The notes beneath the pieces were generated by a model, which was not told the DNA's origin, ran no database searches, and saw only the letters and a program-made list of their open reading frames with translations. Shown here piece by piece: positions 43,373-51,504 of a DNA stretch of 59,816 bases; positions within the stretch are counted from its first letter, which is position 1, and each line of letters begins with the position of its first letter. Origin of the DNA: UBA7398 sp947491605 (GTDB lineage Bacteria; Actinomycetota; Actinomycetes; Nanopelagicales; Nanopelagicaceae); contig CANLJW010000003.1 in assembly GCA_947491605.1 (NCBI GenBank), forward strand, positions 1-59,816, written 5' to 3'. The translations under genes and the position numbers were made by a program.

Positions 43373-43388
43373 TAACCCGCAAGGGTTA
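43373..43388 (+). other. GCAA-tetraloop hairpin upstream of tRNA-Leu
   Basis: TAACCC and GGGTTA form a perfect 6-bp stem closed by a GCAA tetraloop, ending 5 nt before the mature tRNA. It may help folding or 5' processing of the precursor; no other role is evident. Confidence 0.5.
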
Positions 43389-43393
43389 CACCG

Positions 43394-43477
43394 GCCCAGG
43401 TGGCGGAATTGGCAGACGCGCTAGCTTGAGGTGTTAGTGCTCGAAAGGGCTTAGGGGTTCAAGTCCCCTCCAGGGCA
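43394..43477 (+). tRNA. tRNA-Leu(GAG)
   Basis: An 84-nt class II tRNA. Anticodon stem CTAGC/GTTAG encloses loop TTGAGGT with anticodon GAG, reading CUC/CUU. D-stem GCG/CGC with GG in the loop, a long variable arm (TGCTCGAAAGGGCTTA) and T-arm AGGGG-TTCAAGT-CCCCT are all present. The acceptor GCCCAGG pairs with CCAGGGC except for one A-A mismatch (position 5 with 68). The discriminator is A; CCA is not encoded, so it is added by tRNA nucleotidyltransferase. Confidence 0.95.
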
Positions 43478-43545
43478 CGGTGAATTGCTTCGAGATTGCT
43501 TAAAGATGGATTCGCATCTAGGTTGATTAACGCTAAATTCAGCCA

Positions 43546-44073
43546 GTGAACTTAGAGATTGCAAAGAGCAGAATTTTAGATGTGGTTGATTATCCTAAAA
43601 CCGGTATAACTTTTAAAGATATCACGCCGCTATTAGCCGATACTGCCGCCTTCAACTATGTAATTACCGCTCTCGCTGACAAATTAACAAAATTGGAAAT
43701 TGATGTTGTCGCTGGCGTGGAAGCACGTGGCTTTATCATCGGGGCTGCGCTAGCAAATCAATTACAAAAAGGCTTCATACCTATTCGTAAACCTGGCAAA
43801 CTCCCCCGCAAAACGATACGGCGCGAATATCAGCTCGAATACGGAACCGATGCTCTTGAAGTTCATGATGACCTCCTTGCGAAGAATTCAAAAGTTCTGA
43901 TTGTGGACGATGTATTAGCTACTGGCGGAACTGCGATCGCAGCCGGTCAATTGATTCTTGATTTAGAATCCGAAGTGGTTGGTTTTGCATTCCTGTTTGC
44001 AATCGAAGGCTTAGCGGGTCCGGATCGAATCAAAGCCGCAGGTTTTGCACCTGCCCTCGAAATTCTCTTCTAG
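43546..44073 (+). CDS. apt: Adenine phosphoribosyltransferase
   Basis: A 175-residue purine salvage enzyme making AMP from adenine and PRPP. The PRPP loop VLIVDDVLATGGTAIAAGQLI (~118-138) and the N-terminal DYPKTGITFKDITPLLAD are characteristic, as is GVEARGFIIGAALA. Start GTG 43546 has no clear Shine-Dalgarno sequence, so the mRNA may be leaderless or the ribosome site weak. Functionally linked to the purine permease at 47294. Confidence 0.95.
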   Translation: MNLEIAKSRILDVVDYPKTGITFKDITPLLADTAAFNYVITALADKLTKLEIDVVAGVEARGFIIGAALANQLQKGFIPIRKPGKLPRKTIRREYQLEYGTDALEVHDDLLAKNSKVLIVDDVLATGGTAIAAGQLILDLESEVVGFAFLFAIEGLAGPDRIKAAGFAPALEILF

Positions 44074-44117
44074 CGCCGAATTATGCGGATTGTTCGCTTT
44101 AATGAGAAGATGAGAAT

Positions 44118-44762
44118 ATGGCAGAGTTAATTTATTACTGCGGCACAATGGATAGCGGCAAATCTACTTTGGCCTTACAAACTGCGCACAATCATCAGAG
44201 CAGAGGCCGCACTGGTTTGATTTTTACCTCGCAAGACCGCGCGGGAAAAGGCACGATTTCTTCGAGGCTTGGTTTGAAATCTGAAGCAAACGAAGTTTCG
44301 GTCGAATTAGATTTACATAGGTTTGTTGTGGAGGCGTTATCTCAAGGCACGCGGATTGATTATGTAATTTGTGATGAGGCCCAGTTCTATCAACCGGAAC
44401 AAATTGAACAACTTGCCAAGATTGCTGATGGTTTAGGAATAGATGTATTCGCTTTCGGGATTTTGACTGATTTTAGAACTAAATTATTTCCGGGCTCCGC
44501 GCGGTTAGTGGAACTGGCTGATCGGGTTAATACTTTGCAAGTTGAAGCGCTCTGCTGGTGCGGGCAACGTGCTACTCATAATGCTCGGACCGTTGGCGGA
44601 ACCATGGTGACCGAAGGTGCGCAAGTCCTGGTTGGCGATGTAACTGATAGCAACGAAGTTGCTTACGAGGTTCTATGCCGCCGCCACCACATGCGAAAAG
44701 TTACTGCCAAAGTCTCTCAAGCCGCGCATACATCGCCAGAACCATTACCTTTCAATTCATGA
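44118..44762 (+). CDS. tdk: Thymidine kinase, type II
   Basis: A 214-residue salvage kinase phosphorylating thymidine. P-loop YCGTMDSGKSTLALQ (~7-20), catalytic Glu in VICDEAQFY, and the lasso zinc site in CWCGQRATHNART with CRRHH near 195. It follows apt by 44 bp with an AGAAGATGAGA leader, so the two salvage genes probably form one unit. The ~20-residue tail is not conserved. Confidence 0.94.
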   Translation: MAELIYYCGTMDSGKSTLALQTAHNHQSRGRTGLIFTSQDRAGKGTISSRLGLKSEANEVSVELDLHRFVVEALSQGTRIDYVICDEAQFYQPEQIEQLAKIADGLGIDVFAFGILTDFRTKLFPGSARLVELADRVNTLQVEALCWCGQRATHNARTVGGTMVTEGAQVLVGDVTDSNEVAYEVLCRRHHMRKVTAKVSQAAHTSPEPLPFNS

Positions 44763-44770
44763 TTACTTCT

Positions 44771-44801
44771 CGAGGCTATGTGCACTAAGTGCTAATCCTC
44801 G
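44771..44801 (+). other. Bipartite hairpin after tdk
   Basis: CGAGG (44771-44775) with CCTCG (44797-44801), and inside it GCAC (44782-44785) with GTGC (44789-44792). There is no T-run, so it is at most a weak terminator of apt-tdk. The rest of the 123-bp convergent gap up to 44885 shows nothing recognisable. Confidence 0.3.
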
Positions 44802-44885
44802 CGAACTTGACGGTATCACTCCTACCTATGGCAGTTATTCAAATAATTTCGTAGTTGATGCAACCAAATTTTAAGAAAATTGACT

Positions 44886-45620
44886 TTAAAGAAATTGATG
44901 GACCAATAGCGCCATCAGTGGAGCTATTGCTAAAGCTGGTAGTAAATTCGCAACCGCGATATCTCTAATTTTTAATAGACGAAACGCAATCCCAAGCAGC
45001 ATTACTCCGCCAACAGCGGTCATGGCAGCTATTTGGTAATCCATGAGTATAGAACCGAGCCCGAATCCAAGTACCGTCCATAGCCCTTGGTAGATGCCAA
45101 CCGCGAAGGCCGAAACCGCTACTCCCCAACCAAGGGAGGCCGCAAATGCAATTGCAGCAAAAAAATCCAAAGTACTTTTCAAGAGTAATTGATCTATTCC
45201 GGTACCCATACCATCCGAGATGCTCCCCAGAATTGCCAGCGGACCGATCGCAAATATTAGCGATGCGCTTACAAACCCATCCACAAAAGGAGACGCACCG
45301 CTTGGATCAAATTTTGATCTTAAAAACTCACCAGATTTTTCTAACTTTGATTCAATATTGAGTGCAGATCCTAAAATGGCACCTAGTAATAGCGTTGTTA
45401 AAACAGTTAATAAAGTCCACCCGGTTGGCACTGCGTTCTTAAAATTCGGATCCCAGATAGCGTAAATCGCGCTAGCGCCCACAATGATTGTGATGAAGCC
45501 AAGTACATCAGTTACTAAATTTCGAGTACTTTCCTTAAATTTCTTGCCAAGGAGGATTCCTAAAATAGAACCCGCGATTATTGCAACAATATTTACTATG
45601 GTTCCGAATCCTGGAAACAT
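44886..45620 (-). CDS. DUF554 integral membrane protein
   Basis: A ~244-residue polytopic membrane protein with about seven helices. Begins MFPGFGTIVNIVAIIAGSILGILLGKKF, the DUF554 N-terminus. The family (YqgA/YdfK-like) is of unknown, probably transporter-related function. ATG 45620 overlaps the uppP stop in TAATG, so the two are translated together. A longer frame upstream lies within uppP and is unlikely. Confidence 0.88.
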   Translation of the reverse strand: MFPGFGTIVNIVAIIAGSILGILLGKKFKESTRNLVTDVLGFITIIVGASAIYAIWDPNFKNAVPTGWTLLTVLTTLLLGAILGSALNIESKLEKSGEFLRSKFDPSGASPFVDGFVSASLIFAIGPLAILGSISDGMGTGIDQLLLKSTLDFFAAIAFAASLGWGVAVSAFAVGIYQGLWTVLGFGLGSILMDYQIAAMTAVGGVMLLGIAFRLLKIRDIAVANLLPALAIAPLMALLVHQFL

Positions 45621-46486
45621 TATATGAACTTCACAATCGAGATAGCTCCCACAATCAAGCAATAAATCGCAAATGGATAGAGCGTTTTGCTTTGAAACCA
45701 CTTAACTAGAAACGAAATTGAAAAATAGGTAGCGGCAAACGAAACGATTGAACCGGCGATAACTGGTCCCGCTAAGTGACGGAGTTCCGGTGTGAATAGT
45801 TCTGGTAGTTTCAACAAACTTGCTCCCGCAATAACAGGTAGCGCCAGTAAAAACGCAAATTCAGCTGCAACGCTATGGTGCATTTTACGGATTAACCCGG
45901 CGCTAATTGTGATACCAAAACGACTTATGCCGGCAAAAAGCGCCAAACATTGACCAAAACCCACGGCAAGTGCAGATACTGGCGTTATGTGATCGGCAAT
46001 ATTGTCGAACGCACTTTGCGATCCCACCAACGCTTTATTGTTTCGCGTTAGCCGCTCAACTAAAATCAAAATCATGCCGTTGAGGGTTAAGAAAATAGCG
46101 CTAGGCAGTGGGTCGCCAAACAATTTTTGCAATGGTTCTTCAAAAGTCAAACCCAGCACACCGACTGGGATGGTTGCAATTACTAGCATCAAAAATAATT
46201 TAGTATTGGGTGTTGAATAGTCGCGCTTACGAACGCTTTTTAAAGTTGCGCCGAACATGCTAAACCAACGTTTTCGAAAGACCAAGAAGAGCGCCAATGC
46301 GCTTGCTGCATGCAACGCAATCGTGACAGTTAAGTAAGGTGAAGCTGGGTCAGTTATAAAGCTGGCCCAATCACCACCGACCCAAGCTGGAATCAAAACC
46401 GCATGGCCTAAACTAGAAATGGGAAATAGTTCAGTTATTCCTTGAATTAATCCAGTTAAAATCGATTGTGCATAAGAAAGTTCCAT
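45620..46486 (-). CDS. uppP: Undecaprenyl-diphosphatase UppP (BacA family)
   Basis: A 288-residue membrane phosphatase that recycles undecaprenyl diphosphate for cell wall synthesis. Motif 1 is GLIQGITELFPISSLGHAVL (Glu and His of the active site). Motif 2 is AGISRFGITISAG, where the usual consensus is PGxSRSGxT: Ser-Arg are kept but Pro is Ala and the second Ser is Phe. About seven to eight membrane helices. The neighbouring order histidine phosphatase...uppP resembles Rv2135c-Rv2136c. The variant motif leaves some doubt about activity. Confidence 0.88.
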   Translation of the reverse strand: MELSYAQSILTGLIQGITELFPISSLGHAVLIPAWVGGDWASFITDPASPYLTVTIALHAASALALFLVFRKRWFSMFGATLKSVRKRDYSTPNTKLFLMLVIATIPVGVLGLTFEEPLQKLFGDPLPSAIFLTLNGMILILVERLTRNNKALVGSQSAFDNIADHITPVSALAVGFGQCLALFAGISRFGITISAGLIRKMHHSVAAEFAFLLALPVIAGASLLKLPELFTPELRHLAGPVIAGSIVSFAATYFSISFLVKWFQSKTLYPFAIYCLIVGAISIVKFI

Positions 46487-46537
46487 TGCGTGAGGTTACC
46501 TAACTTCTTACTGAAAAATTCGTAGTAAGGTTCCTTA

Positions 46538-47203
46538 ATGGCTAATAGTTTCGGTGAGTTCCTTAGGCCTCATCGGACTATCCCGAAAACACCCTGGAGC
46601 GCACCTTCGCGGTGGGCTATCTCACCTTTGCGCGTTTTAGTATTAGTGCTTGGCTTATTTGTTTTTGGATTAGGTGAAGCTTTTTTATTGCAATCTGGTA
46701 TTGGCAATTCACCGTGGACCGTACTAGCCGAAGGAGTTTCATTACACTTTGCATTTCCAATCGGTGGTGTCACAGCTTTAATCAGCTGCGTTGTGCTTTT
46801 ACTTTGGATCCCATTAAGAGAACGACCTGGGTTTGGCACCATAATGAACATTTTCGTAATTGCTGCTGCCCTGCAGATTGGGATTGCAATTATCCCTCAC
46901 CAAAATAATTATTTTATTGGTCTGGTTTTCGCACTTTTAGGAATTGGCTTAGTGGGGATCGGCAGCGGAATTTATATAACCTGCGGCCTGGGACCCGGTC
47001 CGCGGGATGGATTAATGACCGCGCTGCACAACAGAACTGGCATTCGAATTGGTCGCGTGCGGTTAGCCTTGGAAATCTCGGTTTTGACCGGAGGCTGGCT
47101 ACTAGGTGGCACTGTAGGCGTCGGAACCGCGCTCTTTGCGCTCCTGATTGGGCAAGCAATTGCGATTTGTTTCGGTGTCGTTTCCCGACTTACTTCGCGG
47201 TAG
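46538..47203 (+). CDS. YczE/YitT-type integral membrane protein
   Basis: A 221-residue membrane protein with about five to six helices. Typical YczE blocks are FGLGEAFLLQSGIGNSPWTVLAEGVS and GIGLVGIGSGIYITCGLGPGPRDGLMTALHNRTGIRIGRVR. Function of the family is unknown. It is preceded by a TAAGG site and followed after 90 bp by the purine permease on the same strand. Confidence 0.88.
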   Translation: MANSFGEFLRPHRTIPKTPWSAPSRWAISPLRVLVLVLGLFVFGLGEAFLLQSGIGNSPWTVLAEGVSLHFAFPIGGVTALISCVVLLLWIPLRERPGFGTIMNIFVIAAALQIGIAIIPHQNNYFIGLVFALLGIGLVGIGSGIYITCGLGPGPRDGLMTALHNRTGIRIGRVRLALEISVLTGGWLLGGTVGVGTALFALLIGQAIAICFGVVSRLTSR

Positions 47204-47293
47204 GGCGTACGGTTTAAACCTTCCCTCGGTCTGTGGACCGTCTCCGCACGGGGTCGCAAACACCCCCGACACCAAAACAGATGGAGGTAGGTC
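47204..47293 (+). promoter_or_regulatory. GC-rich structured leader before the NCS2 permease
   Basis: A 90-bp gap, distinctly more GC-rich than the genome around it. CGGTC (47227-47231) pairs with GACCG (47236-47240) around TGTG; GGGGT (47250-47254) pairs with ACCCC (47262-47266). A strong Shine-Dalgarno GGAGGT (47282-47287) follows. No known purine riboswitch core is recognised. It may be a cis-regulatory leader of the permease or a partly structured terminator for the upstream gene. Confidence 0.4.
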
Positions 47294-48730
47294 ATGCTCG
47301 ATAGTTATTTTAAAATCTCGCAACGTGGCTCAACCGTAGGACAAGAAGTACGTGGCGGAGTAGTTACTTTCTTCACGATGGCTTACATCGTGGCGTTAAA
47401 TCCGCTAATCATTGGGTTAGCAAAAGATGGCGAGGGAAAGTTTCTTGGTGGCGGCGATGCGCCTAATCTCGCACTAGTTGCTGCTGCTACCGCTCTTGTC
47501 GCGGGCGTAATGTCAATTCTTATGGGTGCGGTGGCTAATTTCCCACTCGCACTTGCAACCGGACTTGGCTTAAATACTTTTGTTGCCGTAGGAATCGCAT
47601 CACAGATGACGTGGGCAGATGCCATGGGCTTAGTAGTTCTCGAAGGTTTAATCATTACCGTTCTAGTACTTACTGGATTTCGAGTGGCGGTATTTAAAGC
47701 CGTACCAACGCAACTTAAAGTTGCTATCTCGGTAGGTATCGGACTATTCATCGCGTTAATTGGTTTGGTGGATGCAGGCTTCGTCCGTCGCACTGGTTCA
47801 GGTCCAGTCCCGGTCACCTTAGGTGATGGTGGCACATTAGTTGGTTGGCCAATAATAGTCTTTGCTTTTGGCCTGATTCTGACGATCGGTTTGATGGTGC
47901 GAAAAATTAAGGCAGCGATTCTTATCGGAATCGTAGTTTCCACAATTGTCGCAATCGCTATTGAATCATCATTTAAAATCGGTCCTAATTTCGATGGCGC
48001 AACTGGAACAGTAAATCCAAAAGGTTGGGGACTCAACGTTCCAGCCATGCCGGATTCTGTTGTAGCAACACCTGATTTTGGATTGCTCGGGCAGTTCAAC
48101 CTCTTTGGTTCTTTCGAGAAAATCAGTTTAGTTTCTGCGCTGTTAATAATCTTCTCGCTTTTACTTGCAGACTTCTTTGACACCATGGGAACTATGACTG
48201 CGATCGGACAAGAGTCTGGTCTGGTTGATCGTGATGGCAACGTTCCAGGTGCGGAACGGATTCTCTTAGTTGATTCGCTCGCTGCAGCTGCAGGTGGCGC
48301 CGCTGGTGTTTCTTCTAACACTTCATACATTGAATCTGCTGCTGGCGTTGGTGAAGGCGCACGTACTGGGTTAGCTTCAATAGTTACCGGTATCTGCTTC
48401 TTGCTAACTACTTTCTTGGCACCTTTAGTTGCAATTATTCCTTACGAAGCTGCTACCCCAGCGTTAATCATTGTTGGTTTCTTAATGATGACTGGAATTA
48501 AGCAGATTGATTGGGACGATCTAGGAATAGCAATTCCAGCGTTCTTAACAATCATCTTGATGCCGTTTACTTACAATATTTCAGTAGGTATCGGTGCAGG
48601 TTTCGTTACATATGTAGTGATTCGGTTTATCCAAGGTCGTAAGAGTGAGATCCATCCGCTCTTGTTCTTGGTTTCCGGCCTATTTATGGTTTATTTCCTA
48701 GCGTCTCCAATCAATTCTTGGATCGGCTAG
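47294..48730 (+). CDS. NCS2 purine permease (AzgA-like)
   Basis: A 478-residue transporter with about 12-14 helices, importing adenine, guanine or hypoxanthine. AzgA-type landmarks are VRGGVVTFFTMAYIVALNPLI at the N-terminus, LADFFDTMGTMTAIG near 290, and SSNTSYIESAAGVGEGARTG near 340. It would feed apt, encoded 3 kb upstream. The start has an unusually strong ribosome binding site (GGAGGT, 6 nt before ATG). A clear terminator follows. Confidence 0.94.
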   Translation: MLDSYFKISQRGSTVGQEVRGGVVTFFTMAYIVALNPLIIGLAKDGEGKFLGGGDAPNLALVAAATALVAGVMSILMGAVANFPLALATGLGLNTFVAVGIASQMTWADAMGLVVLEGLIITVLVLTGFRVAVFKAVPTQLKVAISVGIGLFIALIGLVDAGFVRRTGSGPVPVTLGDGGTLVGWPIIVFAFGLILTIGLMVRKIKAAILIGIVVSTIVAIAIESSFKIGPNFDGATGTVNPKGWGLNVPAMPDSVVATPDFGLLGQFNLFGSFEKISLVSALLIIFSLLLADFFDTMGTMTAIGQESGLVDRDGNVPGAERILLVDSLAAAAGGAAGVSSNTSYIESAAGVGEGARTGLASIVTGICFLLTTFLAPLVAIIPYEAATPALIIVGFLMMTGIKQIDWDDLGIAIPAFLTIILMPFTYNISVGIGAGFVTYVVIRFIQGRKSEIHPLLFLVSGLFMVYFLASPINSWIG

Positions 48731-48753
48731 TAACGAGCAAATTGTTGGTAGAG

Positions 48754-48785
48754 ATAGGGCCTGAGAAATCGGGCCCTATTTTATT
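48754..48785 (+). terminator. Rho-independent terminator of the permease gene
   Basis: ATAGGGCC (48754-48761) pairs with GGCCCTAT (48772-48779), followed by a T-rich run to 48785. It lies 24 bp after the permease stop and directly before the end of the convergent ABC gene. Confidence 0.92.
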
Positions 48786-49568
48786 TCAAAGAGCCTGCGC
48801 GAAGTAGCGGCCCCGGTTTATTTCTAATGAGATTGGAATTCCATAAAGCTCGGTTAGCGCTTCGGATGTTAAATTATCTGCAATCGTTCCTTGGCGCATT
48901 GCTAGCCCATTTTGTAACAACAACACATGCGTTGTTCCGGCTGGAATCTCTTCGATGTGATGGGTGACTATTACAGTTGCTGGCGCGGTCGGTTCTGCCG
49001 CAAATTGTGAGATTCTTCGTAAAATATCTTCGCGGCCACCTAAATCTAATCCCGCAGCTGGTTCATCCAGAAGTAGTATTTCTGGATCTGACATAATCGA
49101 GCGGGCAATCTGAACCCGTTTCTTTTCACCTTCGCTTAGCGTTCCAAATAGCCGCTCACCTAATTCACGAACACCGAAGGTGGTTAATAAAGCTTTCGCT
49201 CTTGATTCATCCCATAAATCGTAAACTTCCTGCCATCGTTCCAACATCGCGTACGAAGCGGTTAATACGGTGTCGATTACTTTCTCTTCTGGTGGCAACA
49301 AATCCATCATCGCGCTAGATGTGAAACCAACTCGATTGCGCAATTCGAAAACATCTACTTTGCCAAGTTCTTTGCCCAAAATACTGACTGACCCAGAAGT
49401 CGGATGGGCTAAAGTCGCGCACATTTGTAATAGCGTGGTTTTTCCCGCACCATTTGGGCCAAGAATTACCCAGCGCTGACCGGCCGAAACTTCCCAAGTG
49501 ATTGGTCCCAAAATGTTTCGGTAACCTTTACGAACCGAAACATTTTGCAACGATAAAACAGCGCTCAT
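48786..49568 (-). CDS. ABC-transporter-type ATP-binding protein
   Basis: A ~260-residue ATPase: Walker A LGPNGAGKTTLLQ, signature LSEGEKKRVQIARSI, Walker B EILLLDEPAAGLDLGG and the H-loop VTHHIEEIP. No permease is encoded next to it, as for Rv3041c beside serB2 in M. tuberculosis, so it may act alone or with a distant partner. ATG 49568 (MSAVLSLQNVSVRKGY) is chosen; the longer frame would run into serB. It is divergent from serB by 30 bp. Confidence 0.9.
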   Translation of the reverse strand: MSAVLSLQNVSVRKGYRNILGPITWEVSAGQRWVILGPNGAGKTTLLQMCATLAHPTSGSVSILGKELGKVDVFELRNRVGFTSSAMMDLLPPEEKVIDTVLTASYAMLERWQEVYDLWDESRAKALLTTFGVRELGERLFGTLSEGEKKRVQIARSIMSDPEILLLDEPAAGLDLGGREDILRRISQFAAEPTAPATVIVTHHIEEIPAGTTHVLLLQNGLAMRQGTIADNLTSEALTELYGIPISLEINRGRYFAQAL

Positions 49569-49598
49569 AGGTGAGAAAGATACCGATAAACTCGGTGA

Positions 49599-50801
49599 GT
49601 GAGCGGACAAACACAGAAACGCCCGAGAGCTTCATTCACGGGTTTATTACTTTTCAGTGGCGTTGATCGGAGTGGGATTGCTGCTGGGATTTTCTCGGCT
49701 TTGTCACCATTCTCGGTAAAAATTATCGATTTAGAGCAGATCTTGATCGGTGATCGAACTATCTTCGCCATACTTATCGAATTAGATCCCGCACACGTTG
49801 ATGCAATCGAAAAAGAATTGAGTATGGCGGCGGCCAGTTTAGATTTAGATTTTGCGGCGCAATTCACAGACCAAATCCATACTGCAGCAAAACTTTTTAC
49901 CGCAAAAGTAATAACCGTGGGCGAAAATTTCAAGCCAGCCATACTCTTTGAGATTGCCGCCGCAATAACTTCGCTCGGTGCGAATATCGGCCGAATGGTC
50001 CGAATCGCCGCCGCTCCAGTACTAGCGCTCGAATTTCTAATCTCCATAAGAGGCTCCGAATTGGAAAATTTGCGCAAAGCGCTCGTTTTGGTTGGTAAAG
50101 CCAATAACGCTGCCATCTCACTTATTGAAAGTGGTGCTGCTTCGAGTTCTCGCAAACTGATTATTTTTGACGTCGATTCCACGCTAATTCAAGAAGAAGT
50201 TATAGATTTATTGGCAGCGCGCGCTAATGTTGCCGAAGAAGTCTCCGCTATTACCGCTGCTGCGATGCGTGGGGAAATAGATTTTACGAACTCCTTAACC
50301 AAACGGGTTTCATTGTTAGCTGGTCTAAGCGCTGATGATTTAATCACCGTTCGTTCCGAAATTCATCTATCTGAAGGTGCTACAAATTTAATTAAATTTT
50401 TGCAAAACCAGGGTCATGTCATGGCAGCAGTATCTGGTGGTTTTATAGATGTGCTCGAACCGTTGCTGCTTGAAATAGGCATCACAAACTATCACGCGAA
50501 TAAGTTGGAGATCATTGACGGAAAATTGACTGGCATCATAATCGGCCCAATTGTGGATAGTGAAACTAAGTCCGAAACCCTTGTGAAATTCGCAAACCAA
50601 TTCAAGATCCCCATGACCGAGACTGTTGCTATCGGAGATGGCGCTAATGACATAGCAATGCTGCAATCTGCGGGAGTGGGCATAGCCTTTAACGCTAAAC
50701 CTAAACTGAAAGAGATTGCAGATATCGTTCTGGATATTCCTAATTTGGATGCCGTTATCTACTTATTGGGCATGAGCAATCTGGATGTAACGAGCAATTA
50801 G
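49599..50801 (+). CDS. serB: Phosphoserine phosphatase SerB with ACT domains
   Basis: A 400-residue enzyme for the last step of serine synthesis. Residues ~10-175 form two ACT-like regulatory domains (amino-acid binding), and the HAD catalytic domain starts at ~188 (IIFDVDSTLIQEEVIDLLA) with GDGANDIAMLQSAGVGIAFNAKP near 350. This matches SerB2 of mycobacteria. Serine feeds glycine and the glycine cleavage system. GTG 49599 start; weak ribosome site. Confidence 0.94.
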   Translation: MSGQTQKRPRASFTGLLLFSGVDRSGIAAGIFSALSPFSVKIIDLEQILIGDRTIFAILIELDPAHVDAIEKELSMAAASLDLDFAAQFTDQIHTAAKLFTAKVITVGENFKPAILFEIAAAITSLGANIGRMVRIAAAPVLALEFLISIRGSELENLRKALVLVGKANNAAISLIESGAASSSRKLIIFDVDSTLIQEEVIDLLAARANVAEEVSAITAAAMRGEIDFTNSLTKRVSLLAGLSADDLITVRSEIHLSEGATNLIKFLQNQGHVMAAVSGGFIDVLEPLLLEIGITNYHANKLEIIDGKLTGIIIGPIVDSETKSETLVKFANQFKIPMTETVAIGDGANDIAMLQSAGVGIAFNAKPKLKEIADIVLDIPNLDAVIYLLGMSNLDVTSN

Positions 50802-50835
50802 TTTATTAAGTTGGGAATTACCAGGTACCGATGTT

Positions 50836-51504
50836 CTAGGGTAGAAAAAAATCCTGAGCTAGTTGGCGCAATTTGGTAACCATTAGCGCAGGCTCATTCG
50901 ATTTATAAACCGCGCTCCCAGCAACAAAAGTGTCTGCTCCCGCTTTGCTTGCTATTGCGATTGTTTCGACAGATATTCCACCATCAACTTGTAACCAGGT
51001 ATCGGGAAAACCATTACTACGCAACCAATTTCTAGCAATCTCTACTTTTGGCATCATCTCATGCATGAAACTTTGACCGCCAAAACCAGGTTCGACGGTC
51101 ATGACTAAAATCATGTCGAGTAAATTTAGGTATGGCTTGATAACCTCTATCGAAGTTCCAGGTTTGATCGCTAGGCCCGCTCTTGTGCCACTATCTCTTA
51201 TCGCGGTTAAAGTTTTTGCTACATTTTCAGTTGCTTCATAATGAATTGTTACGCTGACCGCCTTAGTGGTTGCATATTTTGGGCCAGCAATGTCGGCTTT
51301 TTCTACCATTAAATGCACATCTATCGGTAATTGGCTGCTCGCAATAATTTCATTAGACGCATCGAAATCGAAGGTAAAATTAGGCACAAAAATATTATCC
51401 ATTACATCTAAATGTATTAGATCAGCTGTTGCTGCTACTCGAGCGATCTCATTTGGTAGATTGTCAAAATTCGCATTAAGAATGCTGGGGCATATGCGAA
51501 TCAT
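50836..51504 (-). CDS. rpe: Ribulose-phosphate 3-epimerase
   Basis: A 222-residue TIM-barrel enzyme of the pentose phosphate pathway, interconverting ribulose-5-P and xylulose-5-P. Metal and catalytic motifs are ICPSILNANFDNL, LIHLDVMDNIFVPN, DVHLMVE and MTVEPGFGGQSFM. It ends the long leftward operon starting at or beyond mihF, and its ATG overlaps the rsmB stop (TAATG). Confidence 0.96.
   Translation of the reverse strand: MIRICPSILNANFDNLPNEIARVAATADLIHLDVMDNIFVPNFTFDFDASNEIIASSQLPIDVHLMVEKADIAGPKYATTKAVSVTIHYEATENVAKTLTAIRDSGTRAGLAIKPGTSIEVIKPYLNLLDMILVMTVEPGFGGQSFMHEMMPKVEIARNWLRSNGFPDTWLQVDGGISVETIAIASKAGADTFVAGSAVYKSNEPALMVTKLRQLAQDFFLP

Noticed and set aside
43394..43545. Integrated element at tRNA-Leu
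   Set aside because: No integrase, no repeated tRNA 3' end and only housekeeping genes nearby.
47383..48330. Leftward 315-codon open frame
   Set aside because: It is fully antisense to the NCS2 permease; its Pro/Thr/Ile-rich translation is typical of a shadow of a membrane protein.
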